Shown piece after piece: positions 41,406-53,654 of a stretch of DNA of 64,000 nucleotides; positions within the stretch are counted from its first letter, which is position 1, and each line of letters begins with the position of its first letter. Below the pieces are notes generated by a model. It did not search any database. It saw only the letters and a program-made list of their open reading frames with translations, and was not told the origin of the DNA. This DNA is from Nothopassalora personata (lineage: Eukaryota > Ascomycota > Dothideomycetes > Mycosphaerellales > Mycosphaerellaceae), in assembly GCA_033816765.1 (NCBI GenBank), contig CM066289.1, forward strand, positions 1,054,001-1,118,000, in the 5' to 3' direction. The translations under genes were made by a program, and so were the position numbers.

Positions 41406-44400
41406 CTCCCACTTATCTTATATAGGAGGTTACAGTCTACTCTTCTCCTGTTAGTAGTATTTAGACCTCTATAATAGGTTAAGCTAGCTTATAAACCTCT
41501 AGAAGTGTGGACTAGTCTTTAGCTTTGTAAACCTATCTATAACTATCTTAGATGTTAGGGTGTACTTAACAGCAATAAGCCTTCTCTACTAAAGTTTCCT
41601 AATAGTATTGTAGGCAATGTTAATATGCTTTAACTTGTTATAAACATGTGTATCCCTTACTAGGGTAAGGGCAGCTTAGTTGTTACCTCTTAATTGGACT
41701 AGTCTTAAGCTTAATATAGTCTCCTAGTTTCCAGTAATCCTTAGTTAATAGGAACAGTCTCCTACTAACTCTAGACAGTCTATCTCCCTTAGTAGTAAAG
41801 CTAGGAATTGGGATTGCTTTATATATGCATTTATAGCTATGTATTTAGCTTCTATTATAGATGTTGCTATAGACTTTTGCTTCTTGCTTATCTAGGAGAC
41901 TAGTGCCCTATAGAGGAAGAAGACATACCTAAGGATAGAAACTCTGTCTACTTTGTCTATTGCATAATTAGAGTTATAGTATCTAACTAGGCATCCTTCT
42001 CTATGCCTAGAGAAGACAAGGCTAAGATTAGGATATAACCTTAGATATCTTGTAATCTTCTTTAAAGCCTTTATGTAGTAGGTAGATAGGTTACTTACAA
42101 ATAAGCTTATCCTTCCTAGGGTAAAAGCAATGTCTAGCCTTATAATTGTTGCTAGCTACATCTATGTACTATTAATACTCTAGTACTCTGCCTTGTTACA
42201 CCTCTTATCTATATAGCTTAAAGGTTTAAGAGCCTTATAGCTGTCTATAGGTAAGTGTGTAGGTGCTGCCTTCTTATAGTTTATCCCTATCTTAATAAGG
42301 TTGTCCCTAATAAAGTGTCCCTAGTTAAGTTTTAGGATTCCTCTCCTCCTGTCCCTTGTAACTCTTATGCTAAGGATCTTTTTAGGTTTACTAAGATCTT
42401 TAATCTTAAAGACTTTACTAAGTTCTCTTTTGAACTAGAGAACATCTATTAACTTTAGTGCAGCAATTAGAATGTTATCTATATATGTGAGAATTATAAT
42501 CTCTTTTTCCTTATAAATAAGTAGGTATAGATTTACCTCTAACTGTATAAATCCAATCTCTCTAAGCTTTAATATATAGAGTTGATTCTAATCTCTAGCT
42601 GCTTGCTTAAGTCTATATAAGCTTTTAAGGATCTTAAATACTATATTTAGTAGAAGCTTAACTCCTAGTAGTAGTAACATAAAGATGTCTTTATAGAGGG
42701 TGCTTTCTATAAACGTATTGTTTATATCTACTTAGTGAAGATAGAGATCCTTCTTGTATATAATAGCTATAAATACCCTAAGGGTGTCCTATCTAACTAT
42801 AGGCGCAAATGTCTCTATAAAGTTAATACTAAACTTCTGTAAAAAGCCCCTTATAACTAGCCTAGCCTTAAACTTTTTAATGGCTCTACTAATGCTTCTT
42901 TTAACATTAAAGACCTATCTTAACGTAACTAAGTTTGCTCCTTTTAGTAGAATAGTATTCTCCTAGGTGTTATTGCTCTATAGAGCATCTAGCTCCTTCT
43001 AGATTGCTTCCTTCTAAAGGTGTCCCTATTTCTTGTTATTTATAGCATCCTTATAGGACTTTAGAATTAGGATCTCTTGCTTATATGCAATAACTTCTAT
43101 AGTTGCTATAAAGGCTATCTCCTTAACTTCTTCTAGGAATTTACTATCCTATAGTACTAAATCATCTACTAATTGCATAGCTGTAAAGAAAGCTTAGTAG
43201 TAAGCAGCAAGGTTCTCTAAGAGGTCTATTGCTTCTCCTACTTTAGTAGCTAGTTTAGGTATAGGGACTATAGATCTTAGGGCTTTCTGTTTCTATTTAT
43301 AGCCCTTAATATTATAGTTAGCCCTCCTCTTACTAAGGGATGATCTAAGAGTAGTTACTTGTGTCCTAGTAACATTCTTTTCCTAGAGATCTAGTAAGCT
43401 TATCTTAATTAGCTTATCGATTTTCTAAAATTCCCCTACATTCTTTAGAGGCTAGGGAAGTTGTATAAACAGCTTTCTTAGCTAGGCTATTACTAGGCTA
43501 CTCTGCTGAATAATTAAATAGTGAATAGGTTGCTCTAAGGATATGTCCTTCCTTAGCCTCCCTAAGGGTCTCCTAGCTAGTGCATTGCTTAATAGATTCA
43601 ACTTTATAACATTGAGATCTATATTACCTCTAGGTTAGTCCTTAAAGAAGTCTATATATATATGTTGTTTTATAGCTTTTATGTCTAGTTCCTAAAAGAG
43701 CTAGGCCTTAGCTATGTTTTTAACGTATCTAATAAACACTGCTCCTTTACCTCTATTTATTAGTTTATCACTTCTTGCCTATTAAGGCTAGGATCTTATG
43801 TCTATATAGACAATAGCTTTGCATCCCTAAACCTTTAAATAGTTAATAGTTGGCTTAATACTATTAAAGGCTTTATCTAGTAAAACCTTGAACCTATTAT
43901 AGTCTAGACTATTTAGTAGTTTGTTCCTTATATAGGTTTAGGCTTCTAGTGCTTTAGGCTAGAATTCAATTAGCATCTTAGCCTCTTTAAGCATTGCCCT
44001 TATAGAGTCTTCTAAGGTTTGTATTAACCTTTTAACTAGTCTATTTTAGAGCGAGTTGTATGCCTTAGTATACTCTAGCCTAATTCCTAAATCCTTCTCC
44101 TACTGCTTAACTAATGCAATAAGTTCCCTTATATTATTAAGCCTAACTGCTTTTAACTATGCTAATGATTTCCTCTCTGCCTTAATCTTCTAGTTCTAGA
44201 GAGCAACTAGAGCATCTTCTCTTTTCTTAAGAGGATAGGTCCACTTTTTTCTAGAGAAGTTGTTAATAATCTTAAGCTAGCATTTGAACCCTAGCCTTAA
44301 TGTTAGTAGTAGACTATATATATTAATAGATATAAGGGCAAGTCTTTTAGGTCTTCTCTTAGTAACTTTACCTTTGTACTTCTTTATCTTTGCTATTAAA

Positions 44401-46200
44401 CACACTCTGCACTAGTAGAAGCTATCCCTAGGAATAGGAATAGGTTCTTTTAAGTCTATTACCTTATAAAGATTCTAGAGCAAGTTCTTCCTAAAGTGTG
44501 CAAATCTTCTATACTAAAGCTCCTACTGTTTTAGGTTAGTCTCTAATTTAGCAGTTATAAAGGCATTCTCTATTAGTAGTGTATATAATAAGTGATATGC
44601 CCTTTCTTATAGTAGAGGAGAAATCTTATTAATAAATAGAACCCCCCTAAGAAGCCTTGTCTAGACAACAGTTTAGCTAGAGGGGGATATAAGAGAAAAT
44701 AAAGGAGGTTAGACACTAAACTGCTTACTAAACTAGTTCTAAGAAACTAGGTTCACCCCTAGCTTAGGTATAAGTAGAACATCTTCTAAAACAACTTTCC
44801 TACTAGATCTCCTACTTATCTCTATAGTCCTAATATAAGTAGCTAATAAATGCCTACCTCCTACTTTGATCTATTTCTTCTTTGTTAAGGGAGTTATAGA
44901 TCTAAAGAGGCAGTTCTAGTTAGTTATATAGGATAAAGTATAAGAATTAAGTAACTACTCTAATAAGGGGAACTTGCCTTAGACTTCTATAGTTAAGTAA
45001 GCTACTTTATTATACTTATTATTATTAGACATTGTCTTCTAGGATGAGTTGCATAAGTTAGGTAGCTCTTAGGTAGAGAAACCTTTCCTAGTCTTCCTTA
45101 TTTTAGAGGAAGGAGACTAGGCCTAGTTCTTCTAGAGTGACAGTATATTAGAGCTAAGTTTCTTTACTATTTTCTTAAGTTCCTCTATAGAGGACTTCTC
45201 TCTTAGTGTTCTTCTTAAAGATAGTAGTAGAGATCTTCTCTTCTTAACATGTGTTATATTCTAGGAGGATAGTGATTAGGAATGAGATCTAAGGACCTTC
45301 TTTACCTTAGAGAGACTAGAGCAGTCCTTAATAAAATAGTCCTTCTTATAGAGAAGGTAGGAAAGTGATCTTGCCTAACCTAAGGGCCTAACCTAGGTAG
45401 CTGCTATACTATACTTAGCCTAAGAGGGATTCAATCTAGCCTCTTAAGCCTTAAGGATCTTTAAGGTCCCTTTATAATCTATCTTTAGCTAAGCTATAAT
45501 AGTATCCCTAGCTATATAGTAGTTAGGTAGCAGTAAGCTTAAAAGCTAGGTTATTCTTATATTAGCTTTCCTATAGTGCTAGCCCTCTAGGTCAACATTA
45601 GCAATCCTCCTTCTAAGAGACACTAGGTGTACCTATATAGATCTAATAGTGAACTATTTACTTATCTCAAAGTTTATAAACTGTTTTATAAGCTTATATA
45701 TATAGGTTGGTAACACCTAGCTATACTTATTCTAGAGATGCACCTATATCTTAGTAGCTTTTCTAGATTCGTAAGAGCCCTTAAGCTTAAATTCATCTTC
45801 TTCTGTAATCCTACTTAGGATACTAAAGCAGCAAGCTGCATTTTGTTTTGTCTATGTTAGTATATTAAGAATCTCTTTAATCTTAGTCTCTTCCTAGAGT
45901 TTTAGGTTCTTGCCCTTAATGTTATTAAATAACACTTATAATAGGTTATCAATTGCAAAGAATGCTAACTAGCTCTCTATCTTATATCTCTAAAGGTTAA
46001 ACTATCTCTTCTAGTTGTCTCTCCTAAGAATTGGGATTTTAGTTCCCTTCTCTTCTCCTTTCTCTTAGTATAAATCTATAATAAATTGAATGTAATAAAA
46101 CAAGGTGTATATGCTTTAAAGTCGTAGCTTAGGTCCTGCTAAGGCTTTTAGTGTAGAATAGTAAGGTTCGTAGGTGTAGATACTAAGGCCTACTTAGTAG
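41406..46200 (-). pseudogene. Copia2 polyprotein remnant
   Basis: Minus strand, in the Copia order gag, protease, integrase, RT, RNase H from high to low coordinate. The RT active-site region lies at about 42500-42465 and reads like YIDNILI. The integrase and gag parts are inverted copies of 39240-41158. It has many stops and is not functional. Confidence 0.75.
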
Positions 46201-46525
46201 GGTAAAGAAAGAGCGGTGTAGTCTCGGAGCTAGGACATAGGTCTATCTCTCCTAGTAGAGTTCTAAATAACTTACTTAAAGTCCTTCTTAATAGTATCTC
46301 GATGCAGTTCTGCCTATAGAGTGTCTTTAAGGTATTAGCTTATATTAAGCCGTATATAGTCCTTTTCTAGATTACCTATTACTTAGTATTAAACTAAGCT
46401 CCTTAATAGGATAGATGGGGTAGACTTCTGCTTCCTAGATGTTTTCTGCTATAATAGCAAGGGATACAAGTAACCTATACTAATATAGGTTGCTCTTACT
46501 CCTGTACAAACCCGGGCTTATAACC

Positions 46526-46772
46526 TATTAAGTTAAGACCTAATAGGATACGTAGTTAGTAGCGGAGTGGAGTAAGAGATTAATCTTTAACTAGCTAATA
46601 GCCACAGGGCATGTAGCAATATATTAGGAACTAATGTGTTAATTGTGTTAGATGTCTATCTAAGCTAAAGGGGAGAGAAGGTGTCTTCCGATAAGCTAAG
46701 TTATTGTAGATGCCTTAGGCTATTAGATCACAACCTAACTGTTAGCTCCCCTTAAGATGCTACATCTTAACA
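46526..46772 (-). repeat. Copia2 5' LTR
   Basis: 247 bp. Its terminal CA has become TA, so the plus-strand start reads TATTAAG. The tRNA-Met half-type primer site adjoins it at 46512-46525. Confidence 0.93.
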
Positions 46773-46777
46773 AGCAC

Positions 46778-49534
46778 AGTTAAAAGCAGTTAGGCTTAAC
46801 AATGTAAGGGAACTTATTGTATTAGTTAAGCAGTAGGAGAAGGATTTAGGAATTAGGCTAGAGTATACTAAGGCATACAACTCGCTCCAAAATGGACTAG
46901 TTAAAAGGTCAATATAAACCTTAGAAGACTCTATAAGGGCAATGCTTAAAGAGGCTAAGATACTAATTGAATTCTAGCCTAAAGCACTAGAAGCCCAAAC
47001 CTACATAAGGAATAAACTACTAAATAGTCTAGACTATAATAGGTTTAAGGTTTTACTAGATAAAGCCTTTAATGGTATTAAGCCAACTATTAATTAACTA
47101 TTTAAAGGTTTAGGGATACAAAGCTATTATCTACATAGACACAAGATCCTAGCCTTAATAGGCAAGAAGTGATAAACTAATAAATAGAGGCAAAGAAGTA
47201 GTGTTTATTAGATACATTAAAAACATAGCTAAGGCCTAGCTCTTTTAGGAACTAGACATAAAAGCTGTTAAACAACATACACATATAGACTTCTTTAAGG
47301 ACCAACCTAGAGGTAATATAGATCTTAATGTTACAAAATTGAATCTATTAAGCAATGCACCAGCTAGGAGACCCTTAGGGAGGCTAAGGAAGGACATATC
47401 CTTAGAGCAACCTATTCACCATTTAATTATTTAGTAGAGTAGCCTAGTAATAGCCTAGCTAAGAAAGCTGTTTATGCAACTTCCCTAGCCTCTAAAGAAT
47501 GTAGGGGAATTTTAGAAAATCAATGAGCCAATTAAGATAAGTTTACTAGATCTCTAGGAAAAGAATGTTACTAGGACATAAGTGACTACTCTTAGATTAT
47601 CCCTTAGTAAGAGGAGGGCTAACTATAATGTTAAGGGCTATAAATAGAAACAGAAAGCCCTAAGATCTATAGTCCCTATACCTAAACTAGCTACTAAAGT
47701 AGGAGAAGCAATAGACCTCTTAGAGAACCTTGCTGCTTACTACTAAGCTTTCTTTACAGCTATATAATTAGTAGATAATTCAGTACTATAGAATAGTGAA
47801 TTCCTAGAAGAAGTTGAGGAGATAGCCTTTATAGCAACTATAGAAGTTATTGCATACAAGTAAGAGATCCTAATTCTAAAGTCCTATAAGGATGCTATAA
47901 ATAACAAGAAATAGGGACACCTTTAGAAGGAAGCAATCTAGAAGGAGCTAGATGCTCTATAGAGTAACAACACCTAGGAGAATGCTGTTCTACTAAAAGG
48001 AGCAAACTTAGTTACGTTAAGATAGGTCTTTAATGTTAAAAGAAGCATTAGTAGAGCCATTAAAAAGTTTAAGGCTAGGCTAGTTATAAGGGGCTTTTCA
48101 TAGAAGTTTAGTATTAACTTTATAGAGACATTTACGCCTATAGTTAGATAGGACACCCTTAGGGTATTTATAGCTATTGTGTGTAAGAAGGATCTCTATC
48201 TTTACTAAGTAGATGTAAACAATGCGTTTATAGAAAGCACCCTCTATAAAGACATCTTTATGTTACTACTACTAGGAGTTAAGCTTCTACTAAACATAGT
48301 GTTTAAGATCCTTAAAAGCTTATATAGACTTAAGCAAGTAGCTAGAGATTGGAATCAACTCTATATATTAAAGCTTAGAGAGATTGGATTTACATAGTTA
48401 GAGGTAGATCTATGCCTACTTATTTATAAGGAAAAAGAGATTATAATTCTTACACATGTAGATAACATTCTAATTACTGCACTAAAGTTAACAGATGTTC
48501 TCTAGTTTAAAAGAGAACTTAGCAAAGTCTTCAAGATTAAAGATCTTAGTAAACCTAAAAAGATCCTTAGCATAAGAGTTATAAGGGATAAGGGGAGAGG
48601 AATCCTAAAACTTAACTAGGGACACTTTGTTAGGGACAACCTTACTAAGATAGGGATAAACTATAAGAAGGCAGCACCTACATACTCACCTATAGACAGC
48701 TATAAGGCTCTTAAACCTTTAAGCCACATAGATAAGAGGTGTAACAAGGTAGAGTACTAAAGTATTAATAGTATATAGATGTAGCTAGCAACAATTACAA
48801 GGCTAGACATTACTTTTGCCCTAGGAAGGATAAGCTTATTTATAAGTAACCTATCCGCCTACTACATAAAGGCTTTAAAGAAGATTACAAGATATCTAAG
48901 GTTATATCCTAATCTTAGCCTTGTCTTCTCTAGGCATAGAGAAGGATGCCTAGTTAGATACTATAACTCTAATTATGTAATAGACAAAGTAGACAGAGTC
49001 TCTATCCTTAGGTATGTCTTCTTCCTCTATAGGGTACTAGTCTCCTAGATAAGTAAGAAGCAAAAGTCTATAGTAACATCTACAATAGAAGCTAAATACA
49101 TAGCTATAAATGTATGTGTAAAGCAATCCCAATTCCTAGCTTTACTACTAAGGGAGATAGACTGTCTAGAGTTAGTAGGAGACTGTTCCTATTAACTAAG
49201 GATCACTAGAAACTAGGAGACTGTGTTAAGCTTAAGACTAGTCTAATTAAGAGGTAATAACTAAGCTGCCCTTACCCTAGTAAGGGATGCACATGTTTAT
49301 AACAAGTTAAAGCACATTGACATTGCCTATAATGCTATTAGGAAACTTTAGTAGAGAAGGCTTATTGCTATTAAGTACACCCCAATATCTAAGATAGTTG
49401 TAGATAGGTTTATAAAGCTAAAGACTAGTCTACACTTCTAGAGGTTTATAAGCTAGCTTAACCTGTTATAGAGGTCTAAATACTACTAATAGGAGAAGAG
49501 TAGACTATAACCTCCTATATAAGATAAGTGGGAG
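46778..49534 (+). pseudogene. Copia1 rest of integrase, RT and RNase H (degenerate)
   Basis: Plus-strand continuation after Copia2. The integrase C-terminal part comes first. RT runs from about 47930 to 48600, with a DVNNAFI-like motif at about 48212-48232 and the active site reading HVDNILIT at 48454-48477, where YVDD is usual. RNase H is at about 48950-49400. Broken by many stops. Confidence 0.75.
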
Positions 49535-49781
49535 TGTTAAGATATAGCATCTTAGGGGGAGCTAACAGTTAGGTTATGATCTAATAGCCTAAGGCATCTA
49601 CGATGACTTAGCTTATCGGAAGACACCTTCTCTCCCCTTTAGCTTAGATAGACATCTAACACAATTAACACATTGGTTCCTAATATATTGCTACATGCCC
49701 TGTGGCTATTAGCTAGTTGAAGATTGATCTCTTACTCTACTCCGCTGCCAACTACGTATCCTATAAGGTCTCAACTTAACA
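49535..49781 (+). repeat. Copia1 3' LTR
   Basis: 247 bp, matching the left LTR at 31372-31618 with scattered transitions. ATAGA follows. Confidence 0.95.
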
Positions 49782-49793
49782 ATAGACTAAGAA

Positions 49794-49990
49794 TGTAAGG
49801 GGCAGCCCAGTGGCTAACCCCTACATGTGGCCTTGCATGTGACATGCGGTCGCGACCGGCTGCCAAGCCGCACGTGACACGCATGAGTACACCTTGCGAC
49901 GCGCGATGCGTCTTGAACAAAAGGCAAGAATTAGTTCATCTACGACTGGCAGGTCGTGGGCGTGCTATACATTGCGACATCCCCTTAACA
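49794..49990 (+). repeat. Solo LTR of Gypsy1 family in element B
   Basis: 197 bp, looks identical to the Gypsy1 LTRs, with the perfect target duplication AAGAA (49789-49793 and 49991-49995). It is what remains after LTR-LTR recombination of a second Gypsy1 copy. B-prime shows the uninterrupted site near 60372. Confidence 0.96.
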
Positions 49991-50340
49991 AAGAAACTAG
50001 ATTACGTTAAGGTCGGACTATTTTCTATCGATAAAGTTATAGGACTAGTTAACTACCGCCTACGACTACTACCTAACGCTAAAATCTACCTAGTCTTCTA
50101 TATCTCTAAGTTAGAACCCGCGGACGCTAAAACACCTTACTAAGAAAGCTTCTATTTCGAGCTAGAAGTAGAAAACGAATTTGAAGTTAAAAAAATCCTA
50201 GATAAGAAAGGTTAGCAATACCTTATTAAGTAGAAAGGATACGAGGAATTAGAAAATACCTAGGAACTAAAATAACACCTACGAAACTATTAGTAAAAGA
50301 TCCGACAATACTAAAAATAGGTCCGCCGATACGACCTACG
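49991..50340 (+). pseudogene. Element B, part 3: C-terminal pol with chromodomain (RIPped)
   Basis: Last part of B's pol after Copia1 and the solo LTR. A chromodomain is readable at about 50170-50300 (EVKKILDKKG then YLIK), with its Trp codons changed to TAG. Collinear with B-prime 60372-60680. Confidence 0.8.
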
Positions 50341-50364
50341 ACAATAGATCTCTCGGCCGACGAG

Positions 50365-50438
50365 CGACTAGGGTAGGAATCGAACCTACGACCTTAAGAG
50401 TTTAGATAGCTTACGCTCTACTACTAAGCTACCTAGTC
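50365..50438 (-). tRNA. tRNA-like sequence (pseudo-tRNA) in element B
   Basis: 74 nt. The acceptor strands GACTAGG and CCTAGTC pair perfectly. It has a D arm, and a perfect TPsi stem-loop with the B box GGTTCGATTCC. The anticodon arm is two bases too long, so no anticodon is called. Antisense to B, at the same place as the copy in D (24267-24340). B-prime has none. Confidence 0.5.
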
Positions 50439-50462
50439 GATCGATAGGAATAGGGACACAAC

Positions 50463-51004
50463 TTATAAATAAATACCCTAATAAGTTTCTACCCCTAGGG
50501 ACTCGCCCTAGAAAGCGCCGCCTAATCGTTTACGGGCATCTCTAGGATATCCGAGAAAGAAACTAGCGAAGGCGACACCTCTACCCCCGACGCCTACTTA
50601 AGAGACGCTAGCTCCTCGCGCGCCTCTTCCTCCTCGGGCTCCTCTAACTCCTTAGCGACGGCGTCGTTAGTACGACGCTTAGCTAAACGTAGCTGTTTCC
50701 GAAGACGGATCTTACGTATCTTTAGCCGTACTTCCTCCTCTTTAATTCTCTTAAGCTCTAGCTTAAGCTTATCGCGCGAATCGCGAAGACGTTCCTACTC
50801 CGGATAAGAAAGATATACGTCGTAATCCTTATAGCCTTTTCAAATATAGGCCGAACACTTCCTAGACCGAGAACCTACGATATACTTTACTACCGCGCCC
50901 GAGGATCGAGACTTCTAACAATTCGTATATAGGGCTATTTTAATACTAGAGATTTTAGTATCTAGAGTAAGTCGTTAACGGCGTTTATAGGAGGAAGAAG
51001 ACAT
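50463..51004 (-). pseudogene. Antisense Cys-cluster/coiled-coil ORF of element B
   Basis: Counterpart of the D antisense ORF (23688-24242). The ATG is at 51004-51002 and the terminal TAA at 50465-50463. It has more RIP stops than D and small indels. The Glu/Lys/Arg-rich helical part is clear between about 50800 and 50600. Confidence 0.55.
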
Positions 51005-51078
51005 AGTTAACTATTACTATAAGAAATAATAACGGCTTATAAAGCTTCGGGATAAAGCTAGGCTAAAAAAGGAGATAG

Positions 51079-51438
51079 TATTACGGAATAATTCCTATAG
51101 ACCCTAGAATTATAATAACGAGACAAGTACGTAACTTATCCTACCTAAGCGCTTAGACTTAGGGCGATTAGACTACTTATGCTTAGACTAATTAGGCTAC
51201 TTATGCTTAGAATAATTAGACTAATTACCGAGATCTACGAATCTCCTTTATATTTAGGAACGCTAAGAATCCCTTATAGTTTCGATGCATTTAACTTATA
51301 TTGCTATCTTACTAATTGGAATACACTCTTATCCTAATTATCTATCTTCGCTTAGCTCGCTTTAGCCTCTCTAAAGAATACCGCTACGTAACTTAACTTA
51401 TCTCTCTTTTAAGACTAGCCCTAGAACGAGACATAACA
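51079..51438 (+). repeat. Element B 3' LTR (mosaic)
   Basis: 360 bp, TATTACGG...ATAACA, after the purine tract GGAGATAG. Its 5' half resembles the D LTR, including degenerate 24-bp units. Its 3' half (from about 51290) resembles the B-prime LTR. Confidence 0.85.
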
Positions 51439-51471
51439 TTAAACTCCTATTACGGCCTAGACTATATTACG

Positions 51472-51630
51472 TATAAGCTAGCTTAAGCTAAATAAGCTAT
51501 TATATTAAGCTAGCTTAATTTTTAAGCTAGCTAAGCTAGAACCCTCTAGCTTAAAGGTAAGCTAAGCTAAGCTAGGTGTCTAATTAAGAAAGTAAGCTAG
51601 AGGGTAGTAGCTTAGCTTAGCTAGCTTATA
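51472..51630. repeat. MITE-like element with about 20-bp terminal inverted repeats
   Basis: The left end TATAAGCTAGCTTAAGCTAA and the reverse complement of the right end, TATAAGCTAGCTAAGCTAA, differ by one base. The interior is made of AGCTAGCTT-type motifs and is AT-rich without coding potential. No convincing target duplication. The rest of 51439-51925 holds only AT-rich, partly RIPped spacer and the palindrome listed next. Confidence 0.45.
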
Positions 51631-51729
51631 GACTATACTAAATAAATTATAATAGCATCCTTATATAGAGTTAGGTAATACTTATATTAACCCCTACTAG
51701 AGTAGATTCTTAATCTAACCTAATATAAC

Positions 51730-51758
51730 GAGCGATATATCGTAACGATATATCGCTC
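51730..51758. repeat. Perfect 13-bp inverted repeat with 3-nt loop
   Basis: GAGCGATATATCG, TAA, CGATATATCGCTC. A partial second copy of the right arm follows to about 51800. It lies about 170 bp beyond the stop codon of the host gene. Confidence 0.6.
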
Positions 51759-51925
51759 GCTCGTTATAGTAACGATAATATCGCTTACTCGTTATCGTAG
51801 AGTTACGCTTAAGAGTTAGGGTATCGCGAGCTATAAATAGTATAGATAAGAAGGGTATCCTTTTATTCCTGTCTTCCTATCGTCTAGCAACCCTCGTTAT
51901 TTTTCCTTTAACGGCAGCTTTTGAA

Positions 51926-53654
51926 TTAAGCCTTCCCCGTCGCTCGACTCTTCACGAACCCCACCAAATTCTCGATCACACCCTCTAATGCCTCCTTCTC
52001 CTTGAGAGCCTCGTCTTTCCTCAACAACCAATACTCCAACACTTTACTCGCCTCGCCGTTCAGAATCTCGAGCGTAAACACATGATCCTTCAGCTCTGCG
52101 TCCTCCATTCCCTTCATCGCCTCCTCAGTCGTCCCACAGATCAGCATCGCCCTATTCGAGTCAAACTCTGGCTCGGGAGGTGGACCTCGTAGCGTCTCCC
52201 GCTTCTTTGCTCGTTTCGCTACGCCAGTTTTACTGTCTACTGGCGTTGACGAGTCGTTGGTGTCTGATTGCTTGAGGTGTTCTAGTGCTGCGTTCGAGGC
52301 TCGCGGTGAAGTGAGGTTGATGTTTGGTAGTACAAGTCGTTTCTGTTTTGACGGTGGGAGGATCTCGTCCAAGTCGACAGGGACGCCAAGAGATACCAGG
52401 AAGAGACGTCGTATTCTGCTTCTTGTCCAGTTGGGCGGTTGCATAGGCGGTGGGGAGACCAGTTGTTGCCAGAGGGACAGGGACCGGTCGGAGAGAAAAG
52501 GCGAAGAGTTGGACATGTCCAGAGGCGGCAGCGAAGGAGGTGGCGCGGATTCCGGGAATATCATGTCTAGGTATGGGGAGATTGTGTCTTGGAGATCTGA
52601 TTCGGAGAGGTCGACTTTTAGGTCCAGTGGCGGCTGTGGGAATGTCAGCTCGTGGCACGTTGGACAAGTATTTCATCGTTAAAGAAGCTACTTACGAGAC
52701 CTGCCAACATGCTAGCCGTGGGTGTTGTGTGGTATGGTTCGGGTGCTGATGGCTCCGTAGGCTTTGGTGTCAGGACCTCTTCTGCATCGCCGAATTCCAT
52801 GTCGCCAAAGTCCTCATCTCCTCCGCCTTCAACAACTTCGCCAAAGTCGTCGCCAAAGTCCTCGTCATCATCCGCATCATTGACTGCGTCTGCTCGCTCA
52901 TCTTGTTGGGTCGCTTCCTGCTGCGCCGTTCTATCTTCCTGCAGCTCGCTCTCCCACATCGTCCTGAACCACGCTTGCCTCTCTTCTGGATCATGATCTA
53001 GATACGACCCTCTTGATGGAGCTTCGTTATCACTTTGTCTGCTGCATTGCATCAGCCGCTGTCCTCGAAGGTGTGCCATCGACCAACTCACCTACCATCA
53101 ATAGCCTCGGCAGGTACTCGCCGCACCTCATCCGGTGCAGCATCCATCATGCGCTGCTCCTTTGCAGCTGTGCCGTCTACCTCGCCGTATGCTGGCTTGT
53201 CGTCCACTCGCTCTACAACTGTTTTCGGAATCGGACTGCCACCAGGCGTCTGTGGCCTGCTGCTCTGGCTGAGATGTGATGCACTGCGGCTCCTACTCGC
53301 GGTCGCACTTCGTGATCTCCTGCCCTCAGGCACGATCTCTACCTCGTCCGGCACTGCATCTGCCGTTCGCTGTTCATATGCCGGTGTGCCTGGGACTTCG
53401 CCGTGTGCTGCCTTGTCGTCTACTCGTTCGACTCGTGTGATGGGAATCTCGACGGAGAGGCGGTTCGGGTTGGGAGTGCCTTCTGAGGCCGAGGAGAAGT
53501 GGTCGTCGGAAGATTCTGGATGCCATCGCCTGATCAGCTCTCCGCACAACAAGCTCGATCATGCTCATGCATTAGTTGAAGAAACTGTACCGGAAGCGGT
53601 ATCCTGGCCGTGCACGTCTTGCGTGTTGATGCGAGGAGGCTGTAGTCCAGACAT
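51926..53654 (-). CDS. LAA2: Probable AP-1 accessory protein LAA2 (DUF5102 family)
   Basis: The only host gene. Model: exons 53654-53591, 53539-53092, 53041-52696 and 52633-51926. The introns of 51, 50 and 62 nt begin GTACAG, GTGAGT and GTAAGT. The sum is 1566 nt, 521 residues in frame. The ATG and first intron are the least certain, because the acceptor GGAG is weak. The N-terminal half has two VERVDDK-x-(A/H)-x-GEV-type repeats. Then acidic DEDFGDDFGEV and DEDFGDMEFG follow, of the kind bound by adaptor ear domains. The C-terminal half has NWTRSRIRRLFLVSLGVPVD and a final coiled coil. Yeast Laa2 (Ybl010c) links Laa1 to the AP-1 clathrin adaptor at the trans-Golgi and endosomes. The assignment is from memory of this family. 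Normal CpA content, no RIP damage. Confidence 0.65.

Larger units (their letters stand above)
41159..46772 (-). mobile_element. Copia2: degenerate Copia element nested in Copia1
   Basis: 5614 bp, same family as Copia1 but inverted. LTRs are 247 bp. The target duplication AGCAC is perfect (41154-41158 and 46773-46777). Confidence 0.94.
31372..49781 (+). mobile_element. Copia1: degenerate Ty1/Copia element carrying nested Gypsy2 and Copia2
   Basis: 18410 bp in total. Removing Gypsy2, Copia2 and their target duplications leaves about 5.6 kb, the same as Copia2. LTRs of 247 bp lie at both ends. Flanking 5-mers are ATACA and ATAGA, one mismatch. The polypurine tract AAGTGGGAG precedes the right LTR. 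RIP is milder than in the chromoviruses, and CpA and TpG are still common. Confidence 0.93.

Noticed and set aside
42754..42966. Hydrophobic small open frame, with a partner at 47974-48156 on the minus strand
   Set aside because: Both are antisense shadows of the Copia RT region in Copia2 and Copia1. Their similarity follows from that homology.
52257..52749. Plus-strand open frames over the LAA2-like gene
   Set aside because: They run opposite to the exons with recognisable family motifs and conserved-type introns on the minus strand.
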